A stretch of DNA of 64,000 nt, taken from contig JAGTTD010000026.1 in assembly GCA_018398585.1 (NCBI GenBank), positions 5,027,001-5,091,000 on the forward strand. The letters are read 5' to 3'. The notes below the pieces were generated by a model that saw only the letters and a list, made by a program, of their open reading frames with translations, did not search any database and had not been told where the DNA came from. Positions within the stretch are counted from its first letter, which is position 1, and each line of letters starts with the position of its first letter. Made by a program: the position numbers and the translations under genes. Origin of the DNA: Simmondsia chinensis. Taxonomy: Eukaryota; Streptophyta; Magnoliopsida; Caryophyllales; Simmondsiaceae. Shown here one piece after another: positions 54,431-64,000 of this stretch.

Positions 54431-54740
54431 TGGTGGTGGTGGTTGTTCATATTTATTTCTTCTTTTCTTTCTATAATACTTAAGGTCTTGTTGAAACGGT
54501 TTCTTTTTGTATCTTTTTTGAGGAGGTTTGAAATTATGAATATCATATTGAGCACAGAAAGAACCTAGTTCTTTTCTTGTTTGTGTTTTTCTGAGAATAT
54601 ATTTGAAAATATATTTGACTCATGTAACCTATTTAGTAGGTCTCTTTTGTTTAGAATTGGATATCTTATCCATTGAAGAACTTTGTTTAGTGGTTTATAG
54701 TTAATAACTAATCTTGGGACTCCTCTTTCTAGTTCTAATT
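54431..54740 (-). pseudogene. Pararetrovirus block E: two joined fragments
   Basis: 54435-54592 matches coat-protein C-terminal sequence (51920-52080) and 54593-54740 matches the start of RT (50215-50365), both minus. Their order is reversed compared with the virus, so this is a rearranged join. Confidence 0.82.
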
Positions 54741-54751
54741 GTTTGTTGTTG

Positions 54752-54789
<38 letters not shown>

Positions 54790-54820
54790 GTTATTATTAT
54801 TATTATTATTATTATTAGAT
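54736..54820 (+). repeat. (TTG)n(ATT)n microsatellite at a junction
   Basis: Four GTT-type units followed by more than 20 ATT units, interrupted once. It separates minus-strand block E from plus-strand block F. Confidence 0.92.
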
Positions 54821-56630
54821 TTTAATGAAAAAAATATCCTAACAAAAGCCAGACCTATTCAAATGAACAAAGAATTGTTAGAACATTGTAAAAACGAAAT
54901 TTAGAGGATTGACAACCCTCAACCTAGAAGAAATATTCAAGAAGACAAGTTTAACCAATTACTGAAGAACCTAATGGTAAAATTGCCATTATGTTCGAAT
55001 CTGGAAAACAAACAATTATTTCACACTCCTCTCAAATGGAATCTTCAAGACAATCAGCTTCATCATTTCCATATAATAGGGAAGAAGATTTTTAAAATAC
55101 TTATACTTCAAGGTTTAGAGGAATACGGTTTAACTCCCCTTTTGCCGAACCAGTTTTTCAAAACGAATCATTTTCAAATCCAAGTTCTTCAACAGCTTCT
55201 CAAATGAGACCTCCTTCAATAAATATTTTAACAAAAGATTTTATAATAAATAAAGAGTTTTTAAATAGTGAATTTGAATCTGATCAAAATAAGGTTAAAA
55301 GACATTGGTACTTTCAAACTTTTATAAAGGAATCAACAATCAAAATTAGAGAAACCTATTACAAAGAATTAAAACAATTAATATGTAATATTCCCTTCTT
55401 CAAATGGCTAGAATCATACACATCAAGAAAGCAAATACCAAATCTTTTTATGAAAAATTTCACAAATGTTAATACAAACCGTACAACCAAATGGTTAACA
55501 ACAAATGGACAAATAATTCAAACTATTCATCCTCCAACAAAAATTTAATAATTAATGTCCAAAATCAAAAAATGATCGCCACTCTTTTCCGTGGGGGAAG
55601 AGAGGAAAAAGACAATTCACCACCTATAATAAAAAATTTAAATAAAATTTATGAACAAAATAATTTTCAAACTTTAAATCTGAAAAGAATTTCGGAATAA
55701 TTAAATTTAATATATAACAACATAATAAATCACGAGGACAAACAAAAATTGGAACAATCTCTAACAGTCCAATCAATGCCTCAACCAACATATACAAATT
55801 ATATAATCCCACAACTAATACCTCAAAGTTACCCTATTCAACAAAGCTTTCCAACTCCACAATCACAGACAAACTCATTTTTTCAAGGAATTCAACAACC
55901 CTCCTTCCAACCTTTTAATTTAACTCAAAAAAATAAAGAAAAAATGAAACTCAGAAAAACACAGAATTTTGATGATGATATTATTGAAAGAATCACTCAA
56001 AAACTCAAATTAACAGATAATCTAACAATTAGTAGTCCTACAATTCGAACTATTTCAAAAGGAGAAAATGAAGTCTCAAGTGAAGAAACTTCATCAATAT
56101 CTTTAAGTGAGGTAGAAATTCAAATAACAGAAGAACAATTCAATACCAATATAGTTGAAAACCCTGAAACTTCAATAAATAGAATAAAAAATAGCTGGAA
56201 GAATCAACCCACAAGAAACTATTATCCAAGACCAACTCCTCCTAATATACAATTCGAAGAAAGAAATCAATTTACCTCTGCATCATTCAATGGAAATGAT
56301 ATCCACGAATGGAATATAGATGAAAAATCTGAATGTGAAATCAAAAATACTCTACAACAGATGGCAATGGCATCTATAGCATACGAGGCAACTAATCCTG
56401 CACGTACAAATCATATATCAGCCAGATTGATTGTTTCTGGATTCTTAAGACAACTTTAATCATGGCGGTCAAAAATTTTACAACCCCATGAAAAACAAGC
56501 AATACTTGATCATATTCATATAGAAAGAAGAAGACTCGATCCAAATGATGTCAATTCACCTTACATCAAGGAAGTTGTAGAAGACGCAGTAGAAACATTA
56601 ATGTGGTCAATAACTGTTGCCTTTTTTAGC
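54821..56630 (+). mobile_element. Pararetrovirus block F: RT scrap, movement-protein end, linker, coat-protein N half
   Basis: 54826-54903 is an RT-start fragment (MNKELLEHCKNE). At 54904 it switches to the movement-protein C-terminus. Open frames: 55204-55548 (MRPPSINILTKDFIINKEFL, TKWLTTNGQIIQ), 55491-55700 (MIATLFRGGREEKDNSPPI), 55749-56459 (coat-protein N half). It ends in TVAFF at a junction near 56630. Confidence 0.88.
55749..56459 (+). pseudogene. Pararetrovirus coat-protein N-terminal half, block F (236 open codons)
   Basis: It starts with a Gln/Pro/Tyr-rich stretch (SMPQPTYTNYIIPQLIPQSY), then KLRKTQNFDDDIIERITQKL, an acidic Ser/Glu stretch (GENEVSSEETSSISLSEVEI) and the conserved YYPRPTPPNIQFEERNQF and MAMASIAYEATNPARTNHIS. 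It ends at a TAA where block H has CAA, so this stop is a C-to-T change. The real start is probably upstream in the polyprotein. Confidence 0.85.
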
Positions 56631-56659
56631 TGTATAAATGAAGAGCAAGAGATGAAGAA

Positions 56660-57801
56660 AAGTTACTCCAATTTGGTGACTTTGTCTGGTAACCAATTTG
56701 CTTTTCTAAAACAAGAATTTGATGTCTAAGGTTGATATATTCATCGTTTGTTCATTGTAATTGGGTTTGGAGGGATTCAATATCAGAGGCTTGAGTTTGC
56801 TGAAAGGATGTATCTTTGAGAGTAAGAGCAAGAGAATCTTCACTTGGAGTTGGAGGGGAATTGGATTTTGAATCTGATATTGTCAAGTTAGAAAGTAATG
56901 TCTAAATTTCTGAAATGTTTTGAAATTCCAAATTGAATTTTTGAAAATGTTGTTTTAGGTATTTTAGAAAGGTCTTGGGGGTGTAGTGTTCTTTGAAAAC
57001 AAAATTATCCTACCATTTAACTTTGAATTCCCTTACCAATGAAAGAGGATTGGGTTATTTTAAATATTGAGTATGGGCATAGGACCAGCAAAAGATCCAA
57101 GGAATTTGGAAAATTGTATGAAAATGTAAGATTGAATCTAGTGATTCGTCTTGTGAATAGTTTGAATAAATGTCAAACAAAGTTTTTGCTACATCAGGGT
57201 AAATATCGATTGTGCTTCCAAAGGTATTCCACCATTCGTAAAACCATGTTGGAAATTCTTGAGATTTGTTTGTAATTTGGAAGAACCAAGTATGATCAAA
57301 TGGTTGAAGAATAAAAGTGTTAGACCAAGCTATCTTGTAATCTTGATAAGTATAAGTTTCTGGAGTAAAGAATTTTGAAAATCATTTTGGTCTATAGAAA
57401 CCTTGATCAAAATCTTTGAGATGTAAAATATTTTTGATTTTACAGCTTGAGAATTGGATTTGTTCATTATCACCCTTGTGACGTTTAATTTGAACAGATC
57501 CAGTATCAATCGAAATAAGTTCATAAAATTCACGGGTTTTCTGAATATCATCAGGAAACCAATGAAAGTTTTTTGGGAAAATATTCTTGACTAGATTTTT
57601 GATGCTGTCAAGAGACAGGGGTTCTTTTTCTCCTGTAACTAGGATGTGCTCCATTTGAGGTTTTGTAACATATTGACTAATTTGAAGTGATTGTTCAAGA
57701 GGTTGATCAGGGAATTGTATCAGGATTTTTTTAGGAGAAGGTTCTTTGATTGTGAGTGTATTTTTTATTGGAGAAGAGTGGGAATAGGATTTGAGAGACA
57801 T
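56660..57801 (-). pseudogene. Unassigned pararetrovirus ORF (139 codons open, then broken)
   Basis: It starts MSLKSYSHSSPIKNTLTIKE; frame 57801-57382 includes KILIQFPDQPLEQSLQISQY, DSIKNLVKNIFPKNFHWFPD and RHKGDNEQIQFSSCKIKN. After a break at about 57380, further readings include WFFQITNKSQEFPTWFYEWW and VREFKVKW. No family motif recognised. The last part matches 24840-24880 of the older copy, which lies just upstream of the viral promoter. The start overlaps the tail of the preceding frame. Possible role: accessory protein of unknown function. Confidence 0.55.
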
Positions 57802-58176
57802 TGCATGGTCTTCTACGGATTAAATCTTCCTTTTACCTTTATCTGTCTTCTTCATTTCCTGCAAATAAAAAATCAGAATATATGTCCGAAGATAATTCTT
57901 GAAAGAAGGGTTTTGTATAAAGTAATTTTGAAAGGATGTTAAAGTTGTTTTTAATTTTGAAATTGCATTTGGCTTTGCAAATTTATAATAGAGTTTTGAA
58001 AAGGGAATTTTGTAATGTAACAATTTTTGAAGTTTTAGAAAATTTACTTTAAACCAAAACGTAATGATATGTATTGGATAAGAGATAAATTTTTGCAGTC
58101 TGTCATAATTAACATCAGGAGTTTTGAGAAATATTTTTGAATCTGATAAGGTTAAACTTGATTCAGATTCTTGATT

Positions 58177-58530
58177 TTAGAGTTGTATTATTTTATGGTG
58201 ATATATTTTTGTAGTTAAATCAGAAGTTAAGCTTTTATTTTTTGTGTGAGTTAGATTGGGAGATAAGCTTTTTGTTCCTGTGTCCTTTTGAATTTTAGAA
58301 TTATTTTTTGCAATTTCTGAGGTTGGATCAGATAAATTTATGAACTGTTGATTTTTATTTTTTGTCATTAGTTGATTCTTTTTGCAATTCCTCATAAAGT
58401 GGCCAGGTTTTCTACACTTGTGGCAAATTGGAATCATATTAGCCATTTGTTTTGAAAGTTTTTTCTTTTTGGGTTTTGAAGAACTTTTAAATTTATAACC
58501 ACTATTTTGAATACAGAGGGGGCTTAAATT
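58177..58530 (-). pseudogene. Variant zinc-knuckle segment
   Basis: Frame 58446-58177 includes MIPICHKCRKPGHFMRNC, a complete C-x2-C-x4-H-x4-C knuckle, followed by Lys/Ser/Thr-rich sequence. The segment before it (LSPLCIQNSGYKFKSSSKP) parallels LGSFCAQYGIHNFKPPSKR in block A, so it is the same protein from a diverged lineage. Confidence 0.75.
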
Positions 58531-58980
58531 TTCTTTTGGTTGGGATAATAATGAAGTTTCTTCATTTGAGACTTCATTTTCTCCTTTTGAAATAGTTTGA
58601 ATTGTAGGGCTACTAGTCGTTGGATTATCTGTTAATGTGAGCTTTTGAGTAATTCTTTCAATAATATCATCATCATAATTCTGCGATTTTCTGAGTTTTA
58701 TTTGTTCTTTATCTTTTTGAGTTAAATTAAAAGATTGGAAAGAGGGTTGTTGAATTCCTTCAAAAAATGGGTTTTATCTGTGATTGTGAAGTTGGAAAGC
58801 TTTGTTGAATAGGGTAACTTTGAGGTATTGGTTGTGGGATTGTATAATTTGTATATGTTGGTTGAGGCATTGATTGGACTATTGGAGATTATTCCAATTT
58901 TTGTCTATCTTTGTGGTTTATTATGTTGTTATGTATTAAATTTAATTGTTTCGAAATTATTTTAAGATAGGTAAAATCAA

Positions 58981-59034
58981 TTAGAAGTACTGTGCAACTT
59001 TTGAATTTTTCATCTGTCCTTTATTGATATAGGT
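58981..59034. other. Junction filler between inverted blocks G and H
   Basis: About 50 bp not matching either block; includes ctgtgcaacttttgaatttt. Confidence 0.5.
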
Positions 59035-59413
59035 TAAATCAATTAAAATATAATATTCGATTCTTCAAATGGTTAGAATCATACACATCCAAAAACCAAA
59101 TACCAAATCCTTTTATGAAAAATTTCATAAATGTTAACACAAACCCTACAACCAAATGGTTAACAACAGAAGGACAAATAATTCAAACTATTCATTCTCC
59201 TACAAAAAATTTAATTATCAATGTTCATAATCAAGAGATAGTAGCCACTCCTTTCAGTGGGGAAGAGAGGAAAAAGAAGATTCACCACCTACAATCAAAG
59301 ATATAAATAAAATTTATGAACAAAATAATTTTCAAGCTTTAAATCTTAAAACAATTTCGAAATAATTAAATTTAATACAGAACAACATAATAAACCACAA
59401 AGATAGACAAAAA

Positions 59414-61470
59414 TTGGAACAATCTCCAATAGTCCAATCAATGCCTCAACCAACATATACAAATTATACAATCCCACAACTAATACCTCAAGGTTACCCT
59501 ATTCAACAAAGCTTTCCAACTCCACAATCACAGACAAACTCATTTTTTCAAGGAATTCAACAACCCTCTTTCCAACCCTTTAACTCAAAAAGATAAAGAA
59601 CAAATAAAACTCAGAAAACCGCAGAATTCTCATGATGATATTATTCAAAAAATTACTCAAAAGCTCAAATTATCAGATAATCCAACAACTAGTAACCCTA
59701 CAATTCAAACTATTTCAAAAGAAGAAAATGAAGCCTAAAGTGAAGAAACTTCATCAATATCCTTAAGTGAAATAGAAATTCAAAAAACAGAAGAACAATT
59801 TAACACTAATATAATTGAAAACCCTAAATCTTCAATCAAAAGAATAAAAAATAGTTGGAAAAATCAACCCACAAGAAATTATTATCCAAGACCAACTCCT
59901 CCTAATATACAATTCGAAGAAAGAAATCAATTCCCTTCTGTATCATTCAATGGAAATGATATCCATGAATAGAATATAGATGGCAAATCTGAATATGAAA
60001 TCAAAAATACTCTACAACAAATGGCAATGGCATCCATAGCATACAAGGTAGCTAATCCTGCACGTACAAATCATATATCAGCCAGAATGATTGTTTCTGG
60101 ATTCTCAGGACAACTTCAATCATGGCGGTCAAGAATTCTATAACCCCATGAAAAATAATTAATACTTGATCATGTTCATATAGAAAGAAGAAGACTTGAT
60201 CCAAATGACGTTAATTCACCTTACATCGAGGAAGTTGCCGAAGACGCAGTAGAAACATTAATTTGGTTAATAACTGTTGCCTTTCTTGGCAGTATAAATG
60301 AAGAACAAGAAGTAACAAAACTATTCTTAACCAACTTAAGATTTCCCTCTTTACAAGATTTTCGATGGTATAAAGATATGTTTTTAACTCATGTACGCAA
60401 AAGAGAAGACACAAATGAGCCATTTTGGAAAGAAAGATTTGTTACCGAACTTCCAAAATTATTTGCAGAAAGAATAATGACAAAAATTCAAGATGTTTGT
60501 GGAACTCAAACAATTCCATGGTGTTATATAACCTATGAAAAATTATTTGCTTCTATCAAAAAAGAAGCATTACAATTATGCCAAGAACAAAAGCTTCGTA
60601 ACAATCTCAAAAAGGCACAAACAAGAAAAGAACTGGGTTCTTTTTGTGCTCAATATGTTATTCATAATTTCAAACCTATCAAAAAAGAAGCATTACAATT
60701 ATGCCAAGAATAAAAGCTTCGTAACAATCTCAAAAAGGCACAAACAAGAAAAGAACTAGGTTCTTTTTGTGCTTAATATGATATTCATAATTTCAAACCT
60801 TCTTCAAAACGATACAAAAAGAAACCGTTTCAACAAGATCCTAAGTATTATAGAAAGAAAAAAAGAAATAAATATGAACAACCACCACCACCTCAATATT
60901 ACAAAAATAGGAAAAAATAATAAAGGAGAAAAACAAACAAAGTTTCAAATAAAATTCCAATATACTTCAAATGCAAAAAACCTGGCCATTACCGTAACGA
61001 ATGCAAAATGAAAGAAAAGATAAATCAAATAGAAGATGAAGATTTAAAAAAACAAATTAATGAATTTATTTCTCTCAGATTCAAGCTCAAATGATGAAGA
61101 CTACATATTTGAAATTCAAGAAGGTACAACCAATGAAGAAACATCATCTGAATCAAGTGAAGACTTATGCCCCTGCAAAATCAAATCAATCAACGTACTA
61201 ACAAGAGCAAATAAAGAAGACCTCTTAGATATGGTAGAAAAAATTCAAGATCAAGAAATAAGAAAAGAATATCTTCTCAAATTGAAAGAGATTATATTCA
61301 AAGAACAAGAAATAATTTGGCCAAGGCAACCCAAATCTTTAGAACAAATATTTAAAAAATATTCTACACCAAATGTATTTAGACGAATTTCAACTGGAGA
61401 TTTACAGAGAGAAATCAATGAATTAAAAGGACGAATTAAACATTTACAAACAGAATTGATAACAATATAA
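59414..61470 (+). pseudogene. Pararetrovirus coat protein, block H (broken)
   Basis: N half from MEQSPIVQSMPQPTYTNYTI with stops at about 59594, 59737, 59970, 60142 and 60157; C half from MFLTHVRKREDTNEPFWKER (60378-60713). A 123-bp tandem copy (60554-60676 and 60677-60799) repeats 41 codons in frame. The zinc knuckle reads YFKCKKPGHYRNEC (about 60961-61002): the first cysteine is tyrosine (tac for tgc), so one ligand is lost. 61060-61470 continues through LLDMVEKIQDQEIRKEYLLK. Confidence 0.87.
60554..60799 (+). repeat. 123-bp in-frame tandem duplication in block H
   Basis: 60554-60676 and 60677-60799 are near-identical (start tatcaaaaaagaagcattac, end ttcataatttcaaacc). The second copy has two extra stops (CAA to TAA, CAA to TAA). 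123 is a multiple of three. Confidence 0.95.
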
Positions 61471-61479
61471 TATCAAGAT

Positions 61480-62000
61480 CTAGAAGCAAAATCAAAATTA
61501 TTTCTTTTAGAAGCAAAAGGCTCACAATTAGAATCAAGATTATCATATATATAATCCAGGACAAATAATCCAATAGAAACTCAAATAGAAAATATTAATC
61601 TTCAAATACCAGATGAACCAATCTCAAATGACAAATATCTTCAAATAATTGAAAGAATAGAATATCAAAAAAGGTATGTCTATATAACCCTCCATATTTC
61701 AAAGGATTATAATTTTCAAACTTATGCCCTATTGGACTCAGGTGCAGACCTCAATTGCATCTAAGAAGGACTTGTTCCATCAAAATATTATGAGAAAACA
61801 TTAGAAAGTCTCCACACAGCCAATGGAAATAAAATGAATATCAAATATAAACTTTCAAATTCTTATATTTGCAACAATGGAATATGTTTCAAAACACCAT
61901 TTATTTTAGTCAAAGATCTTCAACAACAAATTATATTGGGAACCCCTTTTATAAGTCAAATATACCCTTTTACTATCACAAAGGAATGAATTCATACTCA
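61480..62000 (+). pseudogene. Pararetrovirus aspartic protease, block H
   Basis: ALLDSGADLNCI at about 61727-61762 keeps the active site; the next codon is TAA where block A has CAA. VPSKYYEKTLESLHTANGNK and IILGTPFISQIYPF follow. A stop (tga) replaces a glycine codon near 61987. Confidence 0.85.
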
Positions 62001-62004
62001 TATC

Positions 62005-63110
62005 ATGGACACAAAAATAACATTTCAATTCTTAAATCCTATCCAACAAAGAGATACAAATCTCTTGCAATCAACAATATTTAAACAAATAAACCTAATT
62101 AGTAACAAGAAAAATCACATTCAATATCTTCAAAAAGAAGTAGAATATCAAAAGATTGAAAAACAATTAGCCCAGTCAAATAAAAAAATAACTCAACTAA
62201 ATAACAAAATAATTAAAGAAGTATGTTCTGATCTTCCCGATGCTTTTTGTGAAAGAAAAAGGCATATAATTCAATTACCTTATGAAAAATATTTTATTGA
62301 AAAAAAATCACAACAAAAGCCAGATCTATTCAAATGAACAAAGAATTGTTAGAACATTGCAAAATCGAAATTCAAATGCTTTTAGACAAAAAATTAATAA
62401 GACCATCAAAATCTCCTTGGAGCTGCTCTGCATTTTATGTTAACAAACAAACAGAACTAAAAAGAGGAGTCCCAAGATTAGTTATGAACTACAAACTACT
62501 AAACAAAGTTCTTCAATGGATAAGATATCCAATTCCAAACAAAAGTGACCTATTAAACAGGTTAAATGATTCAAATATATTTTAAAAATTTAATTTAAAA
62601 AGTTGTTTTTGGCAAATTCAAATTGATGAAAAAGATCATTACAAGACAGCATTTACAGTTCCTTTTGGACACTATGAATGGAATGTAATGCCATTTGGAC
62701 TCAAAAACGCTCCATCAGAATTTTAAAATATTGTGAATGAAATCTTTACGCAATATACAGATTTCATCGTTGTTTACATTGATGATATCTTAGTTTTCTC
62801 AAAAAATGTTGACCAACATTTCAAACATTTAAATATCTTTATCAATACTATCAAAAGAAAAGGTTTAGTCATTTCAGCCCCAAAAATGAAATTATTTCAA
62901 ACCAAAGTAAGATTTTTAGGACATGATATTTTCCAAGAAACCATAAAACCTATTGCAAGAGCCATAGAGTTTGCTAACAAATTTTCAAATGAATTAAAAG
63001 ACAAAACTCAATTACAAAGGTTTTTGGGATGTTAAAATTACGTTGCTGATTTCTTCCCTAACCTTCGCAATATGTGTCAACCATTATACCAAAGGCTTCA
63101 AAAAAAAATC
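62005..63110 (+). pseudogene. Pararetrovirus reverse transcriptase, block H (broken)
   Basis: Frames 62005-62337, 62334-62585 and 62733-63035 cover the linker and RT: EVCSDLPDAFCERKRHIIQL, SPWSCSAFYVNKQTE, VPRLVMNYKLLNKVLQWI, GHYEWNVMPFGLKNA, the catalytic YIDDILVFSKN (both aspartates kept), KVRFLGHDIF and LQRFLGC, then a stop in place of a leucine. Compare block A, which has lost the aspartates. Confidence 0.9.
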
Positions 63111-63237
63111 CTCTTCCTTGGATGGAGGATCATACTAAGATAGTACAAACCTTAAAACAAAGAGTCAAAAATCTCCCATGCTTAGCCCTTCCAAATCCAA
63201 AAGCATTTCTCATAGTAGAAACAGATGCTTCGGATAT

Positions 63238-64000
63238 GTATTAAATTTAATTGTTCCGAAACTTTTTTAAGATTTAAAGCTTGAAAATTATTTTGTTCAT
63301 AAATTTTATTTATATCTTTGATTGTAGGCGGTGAATCTTCTTTTTCCTCTCTTCCCCCACGGAAAAGAGTGGCTGCTATCTCTTGATTATGAACATTGAT
63401 AATTAAATTTTTTGTATGAGGATGAACAGTTTGAATTATTTGTCCATCTGATGTTAACCATTTGGTTGTAGGGTTTGTGTTAACATTTATGAAATTTTTC
63501 ATAAAAGGATTTGGTATTTGATTTCTGGATGTATATGATTCTAACCATTTGAAGAATGGAATATTACATTTTAATTGATTTAACTCTTTATAATAAGTTT
63601 CGCTAATTTTGATTGTTGATTCCTTTGTAAAAGTTTGAAAGTACCAATGTCTTTTAACCTTATTCGGATTAGATTCAAATTCATTGCTTACAAATTCTTT
63701 ATTTATTGTAAAATCTTTTGTTAAAATATTTATTGAAGGAGGTTTTATTTGAGAAGCTTGGAGAACTTGGATTTAAAAATGATTCATTTTGGAAAACTGG
63801 TTCGGCTAGAGGAGAATTAAACCATATTCCTCTAAACCTTGAAGTAAAAGTATTTTGAAAATCTTCTTCCCTATGATAAGGAAAGGATGAAGTTGATTGT
63901 CTTGAAGATTCTATTTGAGGGGAGTGTGAAATAATTATTTGTTTTCCTGATTCGAACTTAATGGTAATTTTACCATCAGGTTCTTCAGTGGTTTGTTGAA
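63238..64000 (-). mobile_element. Pararetrovirus block I: linker and movement-protein end (continues past the window)
   Basis: Frame 63502-63182 (minus): MKNFINVNTNPTTKWLTSDG, IIQTVHPHTKNLIINVHNQE and AATLFRGGREEKEDSPPTI. The opposite end (63730-64000) reads the movement-protein C-terminal stretch, as in block C. The copy is cut by the window end. Confidence 0.88.

Larger units (their letters stand above)
56631..58980 (-). mobile_element. Pararetrovirus block G: coat-protein start, variant zinc knuckle, unassigned ORFs
   Basis: On the minus strand: linker and coat-protein start (58980-58560), then a variant zinc-knuckle segment (58530-58177), an ORF ending MKKTDKGKRKI (58170-57820), and the unassigned region (57801-56660). 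The joins differ from blocks A, F and H, so this is a variant lineage or a recombinant. Confidence 0.72.
59035..63237 (+). mobile_element. Pararetrovirus block H: linker to RNase H start
   Basis: The longest collinear run: linker (59035-59370), coat protein (59414-61470), protease (61480-62000), RT (62005-63110), RNase H start (63111-63237). Many stops and an internal 123-bp tandem duplication. It joins inverted block I at about 63237 within the RNase H TDASDM. Confidence 0.9.

Noticed and set aside
49313..64000. An intact or potentially active virus
   Set aside because: Every block is partial, rearranged and carries stops, frameshifts or lost catalytic residues. No complete set of genes is present.

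Overview
This is plant nuclear DNA, AT-rich and made almost entirely of dead and nested transposable elements. I find no intact host protein-coding gene, tRNA gene or CRISPR array. The evidence for a flowering plant is the mix of families: Ty1/Copia retrotransposons with plant-type motifs, a plant L1 LINE with a DUF4283-like ORF1 and a zf-RVT tail, plant RTE-clade LINEs ending in (TTG)n, an En/Spm (CACTA) transposase fragment with the terminus CACTACAAAAAA, and endogenous pararetrovirus (Caulimoviridae) DNA. I cannot name the species. The setting looks like heterochromatin.

Layout. 0.6-6.1 kb: a Copia element on the minus strand, complete end to end (LTRs, 5-bp target duplication ccaag) but with broken genes. 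6.7-9.8 kb: remains of a CACTA element on the minus strand. Its transposase region carries a 919-bp composite insertion with a 17-bp target duplication, a 5S-rRNA-like block and an RTE LINE tail. 9.8-15.1 kb: a heavily decayed Copia relative and its LTR. Inside it lies a short non-autonomous element, and inside that a 237-bp 5S-rRNA-headed SINE with a perfect 16-bp target duplication. 15.15-24.9 kb: an old pararetrovirus copy on the minus strand, split by a Harbinger-like element, a fold-back element and a 5.2-kb Copia. 25-28.3 kb: trinucleotide-repeat DNA, a 270-bp palindrome, RTE LINE tails and a T13/G38 homopolymer. 28.3-46.1 kb: one L1 LINE on the minus strand. Its 3' domain is tandemly amplified five times, and it is interrupted by an 8.4-kb Copia (TSD taaga, itself carrying an RTE LINE) and by a second RTE LINE. 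46.1-49.3 kb: microsatellite, LTR-like DNA and two RTE tails. 49.3-64.0 kb: a rearranged cluster of pararetrovirus pieces in alternating orientation.

How the parts relate. The RTE LINEs (33.7, 41.8 and 26.7 kb) and the two 5S-headed elements (8.0 and 11.6 kb) share one 3' tail of about 110 bp. This is what is expected of an autonomous LINE and the SINEs that borrow its machinery. A plant SINE with a 5S rRNA head and an RTE tail is the most novel item here. The second is the pararetrovirus cluster: its head-to-head arms could form hairpin RNA, and its stop codons look like the result of cytosine deamination. The third is the five-fold tandem array made from a LINE 3' end.

Limits: all homology calls come from reading translations and repeats by eye. 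No database search or alignment program was run. Boundaries without a stated target duplication are approximate.
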